Source of the DNA: Erwinia sp. HDF1-3R
GTDB lineage: Bacteria; Pseudomonadota; Gammaproteobacteria; Enterobacterales; Enterobacteriaceae
Direction: 5' to 3'
Assembly (NCBI RefSeq): GCF_039621855.1
Contig: NZ_CP155071.1
Span: 3,596,001-3,660,000 of the forward strand
DNA length: 64,000 nt
The notes under the pieces: generated by a model
Told to the model about the DNA's origin: nothing
The model's input: the letters and a program-made list of their open reading frames with translations, nothing else
The model's database searches: none
Translations under genes and position numbers: made by a program
Part shown: in pieces, positions 48,483 to 60,629 of the stretch
How positions within the stretch are numbered: position 1 is the stretch's first letter
Layout: every line of letters begins with the position of its first letter

Positions 48483-49225
48483 GGCTGCGGGGCATCCTGG
48501 GTTGTGTTATCCGGCACAGCGACGCTATCGCCCTGTGCGGCGCCATTTTTATCAATGTGGCCGTTATCTGAGGTATCAGGCGAGCGGCGCGAGGACAGCT
48601 GTCGCTCAATATCGGTCAGCGTTTGCAGCTTGCGGCGGACCAGCACCAGCTCTTTATTCTGGGCAATCTGCTGCTGGCGCAGGGCATCAAGCTGGGCATC
48701 GCTGCTTTGTTGCAGATGATGATACCGCGTGCGCGCTTCGGACAGCTGGAGCTGCGCCAGCTGGTTATCGCGCCAGAGCTGTATTAGCGGTCGCAGGGGA
48801 ACAGGATAATCGCCGATAAACCCATCCAGCCGCTGCAAATACTGCCGCCTCTCCACCGGCGTTTCGTTGCCATTGTCCATCAGCATCGCCTGCTTGAACG
48901 CGCTCTGCCAATCATCTGCCGGCCAGAGTCTGGCCTGCGCGCGTGCTTCCGCAGGTGATAACCTTACCGCACAGTCGATGGCTCTTAGCCAGTAGAGACT
49001 GCTGTCCATGACTTTGTTATCCGGCACGTCCCAGATCTCTTCGCAGGCCACCAGCGAATAGTTAACCACTTTGATTTCTGGTTCCGGCAGTGAATGCATA
49101 TTACTGACGCCCGGATCGGGTACTTTATTAACACAGGCCGTCAACGCCGTTGCCAGCAATATCGTCAGTGCTACCCTGGCGCAGGGAGCAGATCGCATGG
49201 CTGAAAAAAGGCGGGATGATTTCAT
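48479..49225 (-). CDS. qseG: QseG, outer-membrane lipoprotein of the GlrK/GlrR system
   Basis: A 248-residue lipoprotein with lipobox ALTAC (Cys about 31) and a predicted coiled coil rich in Gln, Leu and Arg (LAQLQLSEARTRYHHLQQSS onward). QseG interacts with the kinase GlrK in E. coli. The stop overlaps glrR, and the ATG shares one base with the glrK stop, so all three are translationally linked. Confidence 0.93.
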   Translation of the reverse strand: MKSSRLFSAMRSAPCARVALTILLATALTACVNKVPDPGVSNMHSLPEPEIKVVNYSLVACEEIWDVPDNKVMDSSLYWLRAIDCAVRLSPAEARAQARLWPADDWQSAFKQAMLMDNGNETPVERRQYLQRLDGFIGDYPVPLRPLIQLWRDNQLAQLQLSEARTRYHHLQQSSDAQLDALRQQQIAQNKELVLVRRKLQTLTDIERQLSSRRSPDTSDNGHIDKNGAAQGDSVAVPDNTTQDAPQP

Positions 49226-50655
49226 TATTTTTCGTTCCCTGAGAGGGTGTTAAGTTCGATACGAAAGCAAACATCAGCCGCATCGCTTTCCACCAGCTGG
49301 AGTTCTCCTCCCAGCCGATGGAGGGAGTCTTTGGCGATGCTCAGGCCCAGGCCACTGCCTTTCACGGCGCCTTTACGCTGGAGGCTACCCTGATAGAAGG
49401 GTTCAAATATCATCGCCTGCTCGGCGACGGGGATCGGCGTTCCGGTGTTCGCCACCTCCACCAGCACCCTGCCGCCCTGCCGACGGCTGCGGATCCAGAT
49501 GGTACCGGATTCACTGCCATAATGTATTGCATTCGAGTAAAGATTATCAATCGCACGCATCAGTAATGCAGGTTCGGCAAGGCAGCTCGCTTCGGCAAGG
49601 TTAATTTCGGTACGCATCGCCTTGGCGCGCGCCGTCAGGCTGTGCGTGGCGATGACCGCGTCCACAAGGGGAGCAAGGGCCACCGGGGCCCGTTCTACCG
49701 GTGCATCTGACAGTTTGCGATTATAGTCCAGCAGCTGTTCAATCAGCCGCTGGAGATGGCGGCTGCTTTCGTCAAGAATGCCCACCACCTCATGCTGATC
49801 CGGCGTTAGCGGCCCGGCTATCTCATCAGCCAGCAGGGCCGTACCTTCACGCATGCTGGCCAGGGGCGTTTTCAGTTCATGGGAGATATGACGCAGAAAC
49901 TCATGTCGCTGGGATTCCAGCCAGGCCAGCCGCTCACTCAGCCAGAGAATGCGCTGGCCCAGCGAACGTAGCTCTCGAGGCCCCTTTGCGGCGAGGTTAT
50001 AGCCAGGCGGTTTGCCCTCGCCAAGACGGTTGATCATTCGCTCCACCGCCTTGACCGGCCCGATAATCATGCGGGTGAAGAGCAGAACCAGGCCGAGGCT
50101 GAGCAGAAAGAGGATCAGCGCCTGCCAGCCAAAATACTGCCCCCGCTCGGCAATTTCCCGCTGAAGCTGCAACCCGCGAGAAAACACCACTTCCCGCGTG
50201 GACTGAACCAGCTGGGTATTGGCGGCGGAGAAGGCTTCCAGCCCGTCGGAGGCGGCTTTAACCGGGCTGCTGTTGTCGCAGGTGATGTCACTCAGCTGCA
50301 CCAGCCCCTGCCGCAGCGCATCGTAGATGCGCACGTCCGGCAGCACGGATCCGTGTGCATCCAGCATCCGTGCATACTTAGCCCGCTGGGTCTGATAAAG
50401 CCTGGCCAGCATCGGATCGTCGAGCACGCAGTATTGCCGGTAGCTGCGCTCCAGTTCCAGCGCGGTGCGTGCCATTGCTTCACTGCGGCGAACGTCGGTG
50501 AGGGTGGTACGGTTGGTTTCTGCCGCGCGATCGCTCAAAGCAGACAGGCTTTCCCAGGCCTGCCAGGCCAATACCAGCAGAGGAAGCAGCACCAGCAGAA
50601 ACGCCATCAGCACCAGCTGGCGAAGGGAGCGGGGAAACAGACGCCATTTTTTCAC
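49225..50655 (-). CDS. glrK: Sensor histidine kinase GlrK (QseE)
   Basis: A 476-residue membrane kinase: helix about 11-30, periplasmic domain about 31-165, second helix about 168-190, HAMP, dimerisation domain with FLRHISHELKTPLASMREG, and an HATPase with AIDNLYSNAIHYG and GSGLGLSIAKD. The start is GTG. It phosphorylates GlrR in response to envelope conditions. It is first in glrK-qseG-glrR; glmY lies just upstream. Confidence 0.96.
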   Translation of the reverse strand: MKKWRLFPRSLRQLVLMAFLLVLLPLLVLAWQAWESLSALSDRAAETNRTTLTDVRRSEAMARTALELERSYRQYCVLDDPMLARLYQTQRAKYARMLDAHGSVLPDVRIYDALRQGLVQLSDITCDNSSPVKAASDGLEAFSAANTQLVQSTREVVFSRGLQLQREIAERGQYFGWQALILFLLSLGLVLLFTRMIIGPVKAVERMINRLGEGKPPGYNLAAKGPRELRSLGQRILWLSERLAWLESQRHEFLRHISHELKTPLASMREGTALLADEIAGPLTPDQHEVVGILDESSRHLQRLIEQLLDYNRKLSDAPVERAPVALAPLVDAVIATHSLTARAKAMRTEINLAEASCLAEPALLMRAIDNLYSNAIHYGSESGTIWIRSRRQGGRVLVEVANTGTPIPVAEQAMIFEPFYQGSLQRKGAVKGSGLGLSIAKDSLHRLGGELQLVESDAADVCFRIELNTLSGNEK

Positions 50656-50730
50656 GGAACACCCTCACAAAATGCAACGTCTGGATGCTAGCTGACCTGG
50701 AGGCGGGAGGGAAGTGCTGTTATCAAAACG

Positions 50731-50949
50731 AAAAATGGCAGATTCAGAGAATCTGCCATCTGCCCGGAAGCGTGCGCTCCCTGAAATAGGTGGTGCCTAA
50801 CTCAACGTTGCGTCCGAAATTTGATAAAGCCACAGAGTGAACTGTTATCGGTTTGGTGGACGGCAGGCACCGTATTGTGCGTCATTCGATGTGTTATGAA
50901 GCGCTTGTCCGCTTTCGCAGGGCTGTCGTAACGAGGTGAATGAGCCACT
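50731..50949 (-). ncRNA. glmY: GlmY small RNA
   Basis: From 50949 leftward the RNA begins AGTGGCTCATTCACC, identical to the 5' end of E. coli GlmY. It later contains GAATGACGCA, GGTGCCTGCCGTCCACC and CAACGTTGAGTTAGGCACC, words shared by GlmY/GlmZ RNAs. A terminator stem (ATGGCAGATT/AATCTGCCAT) with TTTTTCG ends it at about 50731. GlmY sequesters RapZ and so protects GlmZ, raising GlmS and cell-wall precursor supply. A sigma-54 promoter lies exactly 12 bases upstream of the inferred 5' end. The implied length of about 219 nt exceeds the 184 nt I recall for E. coli. Confidence 0.9.
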
Positions 50950-50960
50950 GGCAGTGTAAT

Positions 50961-50976
50961 AGCAATTATCGTGCCA
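50961..50976 (-). promoter_or_regulatory. Sigma-54 promoter of glmY
   Basis: On the minus strand TGGCACGATAATTGCT fits the RpoN consensus TGGCAC-N5-TTGCW perfectly. The -12 element ends 12 bases before the inferred glmY start, as required. Confidence 0.9.
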
Positions 50977-51071
50977 TATATCCATGCTTTGTATAATATC
51001 TATATTTTTCAGCAATCTGAATAGCATTATTTGTTTTCCAGGCAACAAAAATGTCACCTTTGAGAATTAAG

Positions 51072-51184
51072 TGTCGCTATTGGGCAACAGTTTTAACGCT
51101 TATTACCGTATTACCTATAAAACATGCAGTTAAATGTCTCCATATGGAGACAGTTATTTAGAGTCCTGTCGTATATCTGCAACA
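51072..51184 (-). promoter_or_regulatory. Three GlrR-type activator sites upstream of glmY
   Basis: The GlrR motif is TGTC-N10-GACA. A perfect copy is at 51135-51152, and copies with one mismatch (AACA for GACA) are at 51072-51089 and 51167-51184. They lie about 120-235 bases upstream of the glmY start, a normal enhancer distance. Three sites are also reported for E. coli glmY. Confidence 0.82.
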
Positions 51185-51313
51185 CTTACGCCATGCATCT
51201 TAACGCATATGCGCTCCTGACAGGAAAGCAACCCCAACGCGCTGAGGCTCAGAGGGGTTCGTTTGGATATCGAAAATTATTGTTCGTTTAGATTGGACCC
51301 TGGCCATTCAGAT

Positions 51314-51506
51314 AGCTTTGTTGAATAAATCAGACTCGGGGCAAGAGTCCCTGTGGCTTGTCGGGTTTTCAGTCAATACTCTCGTTTCCTGGCATACCTG
51401 CCTTCGTCATCTGTCCCAGAAACCGATATGCCGCTTTGCTGTTACGACGCAGGGATCTTTGCGACAGTGCCCGTTTTTGTTCGATTGGGTTTCAGCCCCC
51501 GAGTAA
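51314..51506 (-). mobile_element. Remnant of an IS903-like (IS5 family) element, terminal repeat plus transposase C-terminus
   Basis: The sequence from 51314, AGCTTTGTTGAATAAATCAG, is the IS903 terminal inverted repeat with its first G changed to A. Internal to it, the minus strand ends a reading frame (stop at 51375-51373) with QMTKAGMPGNESID, similar to the IS903 transposase end ALNKMTKAGMPESVRIA. Only about 190 bases are recognisable before AT-rich sequence takes over, and no second terminus is seen. Confidence 0.78.
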
Positions 51507-51576
51507 GAGCGTTTTTTTTCATAAAAAAATTTTTAATTTATGCTCTAATTCTTATTTGAAATTTTAAGGTGTATAT

Positions 51577-52206
51577 ATGATTTCTAATATTTCGAGAGCG
51601 TCATCTTTTTTAGTAAAAAACATATGCAGCAGAAAAATCAGCAACCTGGAGGTTCGCTCTGAGAAAAAATACGGATTTATCGGGAATCTTTTAAAGATAA
51701 AAAATGAAGTTATTACTTTCACTTTTAATGGAAGAAAGGAAAGATTTGAAAGTAAAGAAATATACTCAGCAATAGATAAAGCACTTAAAGGTAGTAGAAA
51801 AACAGAATGGTTTAAGGAGGAAACGATAAGCATTTTATCCTCCGAGGTTAATAAAACTATCGATGCAGCATGTAAACAACAGGGTAACATTATAAACAAC
51901 AGACAGAGAGATGATATTTTCCGTAAAATATCATCGAGTCTTGGTGCGGTGAAATTAGATCCGAAATGTTCGCAAAGTAGCATCTCTCAGATACTGTATA
52001 ACAATAAGTCTTTATCAGAACGAATTGAGAGATTATCTGCTTTCTCGCAATCTCTGGATGAAAAAAATAAATTGAAAAATATCGTAAATTCAAGACTAAC
52101 CGATCAGGTTTTCATGAGGAAGTTTGGGGGTATTGATTTAAATCTGTTAAGACAAAAAATAGCGGAAGAAATGGCGTTTTTGGTAAAATTAGCTCATAAA
52201 TACTGA
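51577..52206 (+). CDS. AT-rich orphan gene, function unknown
   Basis: An intact frame of 209 residues with a good start (AAGG about eight bases before the ATG). I do not recognise a family. By eye G+C is near one third, against well over half in the flanking genes, and codons favour A/T endings. The product is hydrophilic, Ser/Lys/Ile rich, mainly helical in appearance (for example SKEIYSAIDKALKGSRK, EMAFLVKLAHKY) and has no membrane segment; the first residues are MISNISRASSFL. It sits between glmY and purL, beside an IS903-like remnant, so horizontal entry is likely. A secreted effector or toxin is possible but unsupported by any motif. Confidence 0.65.
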   Translation: MISNISRASSFLVKNICSRKISNLEVRSEKKYGFIGNLLKIKNEVITFTFNGRKERFESKEIYSAIDKALKGSRKTEWFKEETISILSSEVNKTIDAACKQQGNIINNRQRDDIFRKISSSLGAVKLDPKCSQSSISQILYNNKSLSERIERLSAFSQSLDEKNKLKNIVNSRLTDQVFMRKFGGIDLNLLRQKIAEEMAFLVKLAHKY

Positions 52207-52400
52207 AAATCAACTTTCGTCTTTTTTTTGAAAGACCCTAAAGTCAGAACATCAGAGCTATCGCGCCAGCGAACTGACGCTGTTAACGGTTGCGATCTCA
52301 CTCTGGAATAACGTGTATATGAAATGCCGTAAAGGCGTGATAAGGGCCGGTAAGAGGCCGAAAGCAGCACGCAGCACGTGCAGGCTTCCGGCTACAGCGA

Positions 52401-55400
52401 TTAACCCAGCTGCCTGCGCGCATTGCGGAAAATACGCATCCACGGGCTGTCTTCGCCCCACTCCGCCGGATGCCACGAGTTACTCACCGTACGGAATACG
52501 CGCTCAGGGTGCGGCATCATTATCGTCACCCGCCCACTTTCGTTGGTCAGCGCGGTAATGCCGTTGGGCGATCCATTTGGGTTCGCCGGATACTGCTGAG
52601 TGACGTTGCCCGCGTTATCGACAAAGCGCAGCGCCACCAGCCCCTGATGCTCAATCTTCGCCAGATGGGCCGCATCCCGCACCTCCACGAAACCTTCACC
52701 GTGAGAGACGGCAATTGGCATACGCGACCCCACCATACCGTCCAGCAGTAGCGACGGGCTGGCAGCCACTTCTACCAGGCTGAAGCGCGCTTCAAACCGT
52801 TCAGACTGATTACGCACGAAGCGTGGCCAGGCGTCGCTACCCGGGATCAGCTCATGCAGATTGGACATCATCTGACAGCCGTTACACACTCCCAGCGCCA
52901 GCGTTTGCGGGCGGTGGAAGAACTCTTCGAATGCGTCACGCACGCGAGTATTGAACAGGATGGATTTCGCCCATCCTTCACCCGCGCCCAGCACGTCGCC
53001 ATAGGAGAAACCGCCGCAGGCGACCAGCGTCTGGAAACGTTGCAGATCGGTGCGCCCTGCCAGCAGGTCACTCATATGTACGTCAACGGCATCGAAGCCT
53101 GCCCGATGGAAGGCTGCCGCCATTTCAACGTGAGAGTTAACGCCCTGCTCGCGCAGAACGGCCACTTTTGGCCGCGCGCCCGTGGCGATAAACGGCGCGG
53201 CAACGTCCTCTTCCGGCCTGAACGTCAGCGCGACGTTGAGACCCGGATCGCGACTGTTTTTCTTCGCTTCATGCTCCTGATCGGCACAGTCCGGGTTATC
53301 ACGCAGTCGCTGCATCTGCCAGGTGGTTTCTGCCCACCAGGTGCGCAGCTGGGTGCGGCTCTCGCTGTAAACCGCAGATTCGCCCGAGGTGATGACAAAA
53401 CGATCCCCTTCCTGTGCCCTGCCAAGGACGTGAACGCAGTCGGCCAGGCCGTTATCCGCAAAGGCCTGCTCAACCTGAGCGCGATCGGCGGCGGCAATCT
53501 GAATAACCGCGCCCAGCTCTTCGTTGAACAGCGCCGCCAGCGCGTCATCGCCCAGCGTGGCAATATCGACCTGGAGTCCACAGTGGCCGGTAAACGCCAT
53601 CTCTGCCAGCGTGACCAGCAGGCCACCGTCTGAACGGTCGTGGTAGGCCAGCAGTTTGCCCGCGGCCACCAGCGTCTGGATGGCGTTAAAGAAGCCCGCC
53701 AGCTGTTTGGCATCGCGCACATCCGCGGGTTTGTCGCCCAGCTGGCGATAAACCTGCGTCAGCGCGGTCGCCCCCAGCGCGTTATTCCCTTTACCCAAAT
53801 CGATAAGCAGCAGCGCATTATCCTGCCCGGGTTGCAGCTGCGGCGTCACGGTACGGCGGACATCCTCGACGCGGGCGAAGGCGGTGATCACCAGCGACAG
53901 AGGCGAGGTCATTTCGCGCTGTTCGTTGCCCTGCTTCCAGCGGGTTTTCATCGACATGGAGTCTTTGCCGACCGGGATAGTAATGCCCAGCGCCGGACAA
54001 AGCTCCTCGCCTACCGCCTTAACCGCTTCGTACAGACCGGCATCTTCACCCGGGTGACCCGCCGCCGCCATCCAGTTGGCGGAAAGTTTGATACGCTTCA
54101 GCGAACCGATCTGCGTGGCGGCAATGTTGGTCAGGGCTTCCCCCACCGCGAGGCGACCGGAAGCAGCAAAATCCAGCAGGGCAACCGGCGCACGCTCACC
54201 CAGCGCCATCGCCTCACCGTAGTAGCTGTCGAGGCTGGCGGTGGTCACGGCGCAGTTAGCCACCGGGATCTGCCAGGGACCAACCATCTGGTCGCGAGCC
54301 ACCATGCCGGTCACCGAGCGGTCACCAATAGTTATCAAAAAGGTTTTTTCCGCCACGGACGGCAGATGAAGCACCCGCCTGACCGCCTCGGCCAGGGTAA
54401 TATCGTGGCGATCCAGCGGCTCACCCACCGCTTTCAGCGTACTGACGTCGCGGGTCATTTTTGGCGTTTTGCCCAGCAGCACGTCCAGCGGCATATCAAT
54501 AGGCTGCGTGTTGAAGTGACTGTCGGAAAGTGCCAGATGCCGTTCTTCGGTCGCTTCACCAATTACCGCGTACGGTGCGCGTTCACGCTTACACAGGGCA
54601 TCAAACTGCGCCAGCTTATCCGGCGAAACGGAGAGCACGTAGCGCTCCTGCGATTCGTTACACCATACCTCCAGCGGGCTCATTCCCGGCTCATCGCTGA
54701 GGATGTCGCGGAGGTTGAAGCGACCGCCACGACCGCCGTCGCTAACCAGTTCCGGCATGGCGTTTGACAGGCCGCCCGCGCCCACATCGTGGATAAACTG
54801 AATCGGGTTGTCCTCGCCCAGCTGCCAGCAGCGATCGATCACTTCCTGACAGCGACGCTCCATTTCCGGGTTGTCACGCTGCACCGAGGCGAAGTCCAGA
54901 TCGGCATCAGACTGCCCTGACGCCATAGAGGAGGCTGCGCCGCCGCCCAGGCCGATATTCATCGCCGGGCCACCGAGAACGATCAGCTTCGCGCCCACGG
55001 TAATTTCACCCTTCTGTACGTGGTCGGCGCGGATATTCCCCATGCCACCCGCCAGCATAATCGGCTTGTGGTAGCCACGCAGCTCAATGCCGTTGTGGCT
55101 GTTTACCTCTTCTTCATAGGTGCGGAAGTAGCCATTCAGCGCCGGACGTCCAAATTCATTATTGAATGCCGCGCCGCCCAGCGGGCCATCCGTCATGATA
55201 TCCAGCGCCGTGACGATGCGTTCCGGCTTGCCGAAATCTTCTTCCCACGGCTGTTCAAAGCCTGGAATGCGCAGGTTGGAGACGGAGAAGCCCACCAGCC
55301 CCGCCTTCGGTTTAGCACCGCGGCCTGTCGCACCCTCATCGCGAATTTCACCGCCGGAACCGGTCGCGGCGCCCGGCCAGGGGGAGATTGCCGTAGGGTG

Positions 55401-56291
55401 GTTGTGCGTCTCCACCTTCATCAAGATGTCGGTCTGTTCCTGATGAAAGTCGTACTGATGCCGCTCGGCGTCGGCGTAGAAGCGACCTACCGTCGAGCCT
55501 TCCATTACCGCCGCGTTATCTTTATAGGCAGACAGCACGTAGTCAGGCGTTTTCTCGAAGGTATTCTTGATCATTTTGAACAGCGATTTTGGCTGCTGCT
55601 CACCGTCAATGATCCAGTCGGCGTTGAAGATTTTATGGCGGCAGTGCTCGGAGTTTGCCTGAGCAAACATATAGAGTTCAATGTCGTTTGGATTGCGCCC
55701 GAGGGTCTGAAATGCGCTAAGCAGGTAATCGATTTCATCCTCTGCCAGCGCCAGGCCCAGCCTGCGGTTGGCCTGCTCCAGGGCGCTACGCCCTTCGCCC
55801 AGCGCATCGACGCTCTGGAGTGGCGCAGGTTCGTGCTGAACAAAAAGTTGTTCGGCCTGGCTCAGCTCAGTCAGCACCACTTCCACCATCCGGTCGTGCA
55901 GCATCATACTCAACTGCGACCAGTGTGCGGACGTCAATGTTGGACCTTTAATGTAAAAAGCCAGCCCCCGCTCAAGACGCCTGACCTGCGGCAAACTGCA
56001 GTTATGGGCGATATCGGTCGCTTTTGACGACCAGGGTGAGAGCGTGCCGGGACGAGGCGTTACCAGCAGCAGGCGCCCTTCGGGGGTGTGTTCGGCGAGA
56101 GAGGGGCCATATTTCAGCAGGCGCTGCAGGCGAACCTTGTCTTCTGCATTTAGGGGCGCGCTGACATCGGCGAAATGGACGTACTCAGCGTATATATCAC
56201 TCACCGGCAGGTGAGCGTCCTGAAAGCGGGCCAGCAGTTTGTTAATACGAAATGCCGACAGAGCGGGCGAACCACGCAGAATTTCCATCAT
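52401..56291 (-). CDS. purL: Phosphoribosylformylglycinamidine synthase
   Basis: Fourth step of purine synthesis, FGAR to FGAM with glutamine and ATP. The product is 1296 residues from the ATG at 56291 (the codon before it is TTG). It shows the N-terminal PurS-like domain, FGAM synthetase halves ([48 protein letters not shown]) and a C-terminal amidotransferase with [14 protein letters not shown] and the ending [17 protein letters not shown] PurR-like operator lies upstream. It is divergent from mltF. Confidence 0.98.
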   Translation of the reverse strand: MMEILRGSPALSAFRINKLLARFQDAHLPVSDIYAEYVHFADVSAPLNAEDKVRLQRLLKYGPSLAEHTPEGRLLLVTPRPGTLSPWSSKATDIAHNCSLPQVRRLERGLAFYIKGPTLTSAHWSQLSMMLHDRMVEVVLTELSQAEQLFVQHEPAPLQSVDALGEGRSALEQANRRLGLALAEDEIDYLLSAFQTLGRNPNDIELYMFAQANSEHCRHKIFNADWIIDGEQQPKSLFKMIKNTFEKTPDYVLSAYKDNAAVMEGSTVGRFYADAERHQYDFHQEQTDILMKVETHNHPTAISPWPGAATGSGGEIRDEGATGRGAKPKAGLVGFSVSNLRIPGFEQPWEEDFGKPERIVTALDIMTDGPLGGAAFNNEFGRPALNGYFRTYEEEVNSHNGIELRGYHKPIMLAGGMGNIRADHVQKGEITVGAKLIVLGGPAMNIGLGGGAASSMASGQSDADLDFASVQRDNPEMERRCQEVIDRCWQLGEDNPIQFIHDVGAGGLSNAMPELVSDGGRGGRFNLRDILSDEPGMSPLEVWCNESQERYVLSVSPDKLAQFDALCKRERAPYAVIGEATEERHLALSDSHFNTQPIDMPLDVLLGKTPKMTRDVSTLKAVGEPLDRHDITLAEAVRRVLHLPSVAEKTFLITIGDRSVTGMVARDQMVGPWQIPVANCAVTTASLDSYYGEAMALGERAPVALLDFAASGRLAVGEALTNIAATQIGSLKRIKLSANWMAAAGHPGEDAGLYEAVKAVGEELCPALGITIPVGKDSMSMKTRWKQGNEQREMTSPLSLVITAFARVEDVRRTVTPQLQPGQDNALLLIDLGKGNNALGATALTQVYRQLGDKPADVRDAKQLAGFFNAIQTLVAAGKLLAYHDRSDGGLLVTLAEMAFTGHCGLQVDIATLGDDALAALFNEELGAVIQIAAADRAQVEQAFADNGLADCVHVLGRAQEGDRFVITSGESAVYSESRTQLRTWWAETTWQMQRLRDNPDCADQEHEAKKNSRDPGLNVALTFRPEEDVAAPFIATGARPKVAVLREQGVNSHVEMAAAFHRAGFDAVDVHMSDLLAGRTDLQRFQTLVACGGFSYGDVLGAGEGWAKSILFNTRVRDAFEEFFHRPQTLALGVCNGCQMMSNLHELIPGSDAWPRFVRNQSERFEARFSLVEVAASPSLLLDGMVGSRMPIAVSHGEGFVEVRDAAHLAKIEHQGLVALRFVDNAGNVTQQYPANPNGSPNGITALTNESGRVTIMMPHPERVFRTVSNSWHPAEWGEDSPWMRIFRNARRQLG

Positions 56292-56380
56292 CAAAGATCT
56301 CTCGTCTTCGAAGCGCCGGGCGACGCTTCTTTGGGCGCAACAGGGAAAACGGGGGCCATTATAGAGAATCCCCGCCCTTT

Positions 56381-56396
56381 ACGAAACCGTTTGCGC
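56381..56396 (-). promoter_or_regulatory. PurR-type operator of purL
   Basis: On the minus strand GCGCAAACGGTTTCGT fits ANGCAANCGNTTNCNT except at the first base. It lies about 90 bases upstream of the purL start. purL is a PurR target in E. coli. Confidence 0.75.
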
Positions 56397-56561
56397 AGAA
56401 TATATCGGCCTGCGGAATTGGCTGAAAATCACCCAATTCCATATTAATTCTGTTGCGCAAGGGACATGAGTTGCGCAAAATGCCCCACGCTCGGGAGCCA
56501 ATACAAACAACATATACTGCCGCTAAAGGCAGAAACCTGAGCGAATTAGAGAGATAACTAT

Positions 56562-58019
56562 TTGAAACACCTAAAATTTAATTATCTTTTCATCGGGCTG
56601 ATCACCGTGCTGCTCGCGCTGGCACTGTGGCCTGCGATCCCCTGGCATGGGGGATCGCAGGACCGTATTGAGCAGATAAAATCGCGGGGCGTTCTGCGTG
56701 TCAGCACGCTAAATTCCCCGCTGACTTACTACACCATCAATAAAGCACCGGCCGGTATGGATTACGAGCTGGCGAAACGTTTTGCCCGCTATCTGGGCGT
56801 TAAGCTACAGGTAACCGTTCGTCAGAATTTGAGTGAGCTGTTTGACGACCTGGACGACGATCGGGCTGACGTGCTGGCGGCGGGACTGATTTATAGCAGC
56901 GACCGGTTGAAACACTTTCGTACCGGCCCCGCCTATTACTCCGTTTCACAGCAGCTGGTTTACCGTATGGGTCAACCGCGCCCTAAAAGTCTGGCAGACC
57001 TGAAGGGGCGCCTGACGGTGGCCTCCGATTCTGCTTATCTCTCTACGCTACGAAACATGAAGCAGGCGCAGTATCCGCATCTCGACTGGGCCATCTCCAC
57101 CGATCAGAGTCCCAGCACGCTGCTGGAAGCGGTCGCTGACGGCAAACTTGATTATACCGTGGGCGATTCCGTCTCCATTGCCCTGCTCCAGCGGATCCAC
57201 CCGCAGCTGGCGGTGGCGTTTGATATCACGGAAGAGGAGCCGGTCACCTGGTATATTCAGCGTGACCGCGATGACAGTCTGGATGCGGCGATGCTTGACT
57301 ACTTCAATGCGATGGCTGAAGAGGGGGCGATGGCACGGCTGGAGGAGAAGTATCTCGGACATGTCGGCACCTTCGACTATGTTGATACGCGCACCTTCCT
57401 GCGCGCCATTGATGGCACGCTGCCCGCCATTCGTCCGCTGTTTGAAAAGTACGCCAGCGCCATCGACTGGCGCCTGCTCGCCGCGATCTCCTGGCAGGAG
57501 TCACACTGGAACCCGCAGGCGACCTCCCCTACCGGCGTACGCGGCATGATGATGCTGACGCGCAATACGGCAGAGAGCCTGTCGGTCAGCGATCGTACCG
57601 ACCCGGAGCAAAGTATTCGCGGCGGCAGTGAATACCTGACAAGAATGATGGAAAAGATCCCGCAGACGATCCCGGAAGATGAGCGGATCTGGTTTGCGCT
57701 GGCGGCCTATAATATGGGCTATGCCCATATGCTGGACGCGCGAACGCTGACGCAGAAGCAGAATGGCAACCCGGATAGCTGGGCCGACGTGAAGCTGCGC
57801 CTGCCGATGCTCAGCCAGAAACGCTATTACAGCCAGACCAGCTATGGCTATGCGCGCGGGCAGGAGGCCTATAACTACGTGGAGAATATCCGTATTTACC
57901 AGCTCAGCCTGGCGGGATATTTACAAGAGCAGGAGCGCAGGCTGGCCCAGCAGGCCGCACTTGAGGCCCAGCTGGGCCACGCCTATCCGGCGGTGGAACC
58001 GCAGATCGCGCTGAACTGA
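56562..58019 (+). CDS. mltF: Membrane-bound lytic transglycosylase F
   Basis: A 485-residue envelope protein. It has an N-terminal signal/anchor (about 7-25, [17 protein letters not shown]), a periplasmic solute-binding-like domain (about 40-265) and a SLT domain from about 290 with the catalytic Glu in [11 protein letters not shown] and the motifs GVRGMMMLT and [11 protein letters not shown]. It cleaves peptidoglycan to anhydromuropeptides. The start is TTG, giving MKHLKFNYL as in E. coli. It is divergent from purL. Confidence 0.96.
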   Translation: MKHLKFNYLFIGLITVLLALALWPAIPWHGGSQDRIEQIKSRGVLRVSTLNSPLTYYTINKAPAGMDYELAKRFARYLGVKLQVTVRQNLSELFDDLDDDRADVLAAGLIYSSDRLKHFRTGPAYYSVSQQLVYRMGQPRPKSLADLKGRLTVASDSAYLSTLRNMKQAQYPHLDWAISTDQSPSTLLEAVADGKLDYTVGDSVSIALLQRIHPQLAVAFDITEEEPVTWYIQRDRDDSLDAAMLDYFNAMAEEGAMARLEEKYLGHVGTFDYVDTRTFLRAIDGTLPAIRPLFEKYASAIDWRLLAAISWQESHWNPQATSPTGVRGMMMLTRNTAESLSVSDRTDPEQSIRGGSEYLTRMMEKIPQTIPEDERIWFALAAYNMGYAHMLDARTLTQKQNGNPDSWADVKLRLPMLSQKRYYSQTSYGYARGQEAYNYVENIRIYQLSLAGYLQEQERRLAQQAALEAQLGHAYPAVEPQIALN

Positions 58020-58072
58020 TGGGCTGATGGGCTGATATTGTGCGGTGGTGGAGCGGTATGACGCGCCGTGGT

Positions 58073-59342
<1,270 letters not shown>

Positions 59343-59547
59343 ACATTACTCCCTGGATATCATTAAATTCTGTACTTTGTGCCGTGCACGATACTCATAC
59401 CTTAGCAGCGATAATGATGAACGCCAACGCGATGCCCTGCCGTAGCTGCTGTCACTCTGCATTGTGAACGCTAATGCTAAATAGCCGGGCGTAACAGGTA
59501 CCACGGTTGCGCTATTTGTGCCGCAATTGAGTTAGCAGCGCGTTCGC

Positions 59548-60447
59548 TTACGCTTTATCTCCGAGGGCGGCACGGAGAAATCCATTATGCTTTGCCAGCC
59601 CTGCACTTGCCTGCGCGGCTGAAAGGCCGGTAAGCACCATCAGCACGGCGGGTTTAACCTCATAGTGGGTCTGCTTTAGCGCATGCTCCGCTTCCTGTGC
59701 AGTACAGCCGGTGGCCTGACACACCATCCGGCAGGCCCGATCGACCAGCTTAACGTTGGTTGCCTGCATATCCACCATCAAATTCTGATAGACCTTGCCG
59801 ACTTTAACCATCGCGCCGGTAGAGATCATATTCAGCACCAGCTTCTGCGCCGTACCCGATTTCAGCCGGGTTGAGCCGGTCAGCGCCTCCGGCCCCACCA
59901 CCGGAGAAATAACAATTTCAGCCTCTCGGGCAATGGGCGAATCCGGGTTACAGGAAACCGCCGCCGTATGGCAGCCCAGCTGGCGGGCAAAACGTAATCC
60001 CCCTATCACATACGGCGTTCTGCCAGAGGCGGCCAGCCCAACAACCATGTCGGCTGAGGTCAGGTTTAGCGCCTGCAAATCATCAATTCCCAGCTGCTCG
60101 CTGTCTTCAGCGCCTTCCACCGCCTTAAGCAGCGCACCGGGGCCGCCTGCAATCAACCCAATAACCTGGCCGTGAGGGACGCCAAAGGTTGGCGGGCACT
60201 CAGAGGCATCGAGCACGCCCAGACGCCCGCTGGTACCTGCGCCCATATAAATCAGCCTTCCGCCTGCCCTAAACGCGGCAGCAGCAGCCTCAACGGCCTG
60301 CGCAACCTGGGGCAGCGTCAGACGGACGGCTTCCGCCACCTTTGCATCCTGCTGATTGAATGCCGTTACCATCTCAAGCGTTGAGAGGCTGTCGAGATCC
60401 ATTGTTTCACTATTACGTGTTTCCGAAATCAGGGTACCAAGATTCAT
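59548..60447 (-). CDS. murQ: N-acetylmuramic acid 6-phosphate etherase
   Basis: SIS-domain enzyme of 299 residues that splits the lactyl ether of MurNAc-6-P to give GlcNAc-6-P, used in wall recycling and MurNAc use. Signatures are [24 protein letters not shown] (two parts, GAGTSGRLG and SECPPTFG) and [15 protein letters not shown]. It is not at this place in E. coli K-12. It is divergent from an RpiR-family regulator, the usual arrangement of murQ with murR. Confidence 0.96.
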   Translation of the reverse strand: MNLGTLISETRNSETMDLDSLSTLEMVTAFNQQDAKVAEAVRLTLPQVAQAVEAAAAAFRAGGRLIYMGAGTSGRLGVLDASECPPTFGVPHGQVIGLIAGGPGALLKAVEGAEDSEQLGIDDLQALNLTSADMVVGLAASGRTPYVIGGLRFARQLGCHTAAVSCNPDSPIAREAEIVISPVVGPEALTGSTRLKSGTAQKLVLNMISTGAMVKVGKVYQNLMVDMQATNVKLVDRACRMVCQATGCTAQEAEHALKQTHYEVKPAVLMVLTGLSAAQASAGLAKHNGFLRAALGDKA

Positions 60448-60629
60448 AACGGGCTCATGTGTGAATTTTTAATTCAGTAATATAACCTGGTAAGGAATAT
60501 TATATTCGCAGTCGGGCATCGGGGCTCACTTTTAATGATGTTATGCGATAACCGTGCCGCAGCGCTACCGGCAGGCTATTATCAGTCTCTTTCGTTCAGG
60601 AAATTGTTACTCTCAGGAGAGATAAATCA

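Noticed and set aside
51318-51567. Several 60-70-codon frames on the plus strand near the orphan gene
   Set aside because: They overlap the IS903-like remnant, where the meaningful code is the transposase C-terminus on the other strand.
53640-54767. 375-codon open frame opposite purL
   Set aside because: Antisense shadow of purL with His/Arg/Gln-rich composition typical of reverse-frame translation.
58015-58040. Short TGATGGGC repetition after mltF
   Set aside because: Only two and a half copies of an octamer; too short to claim as a functional repeat.
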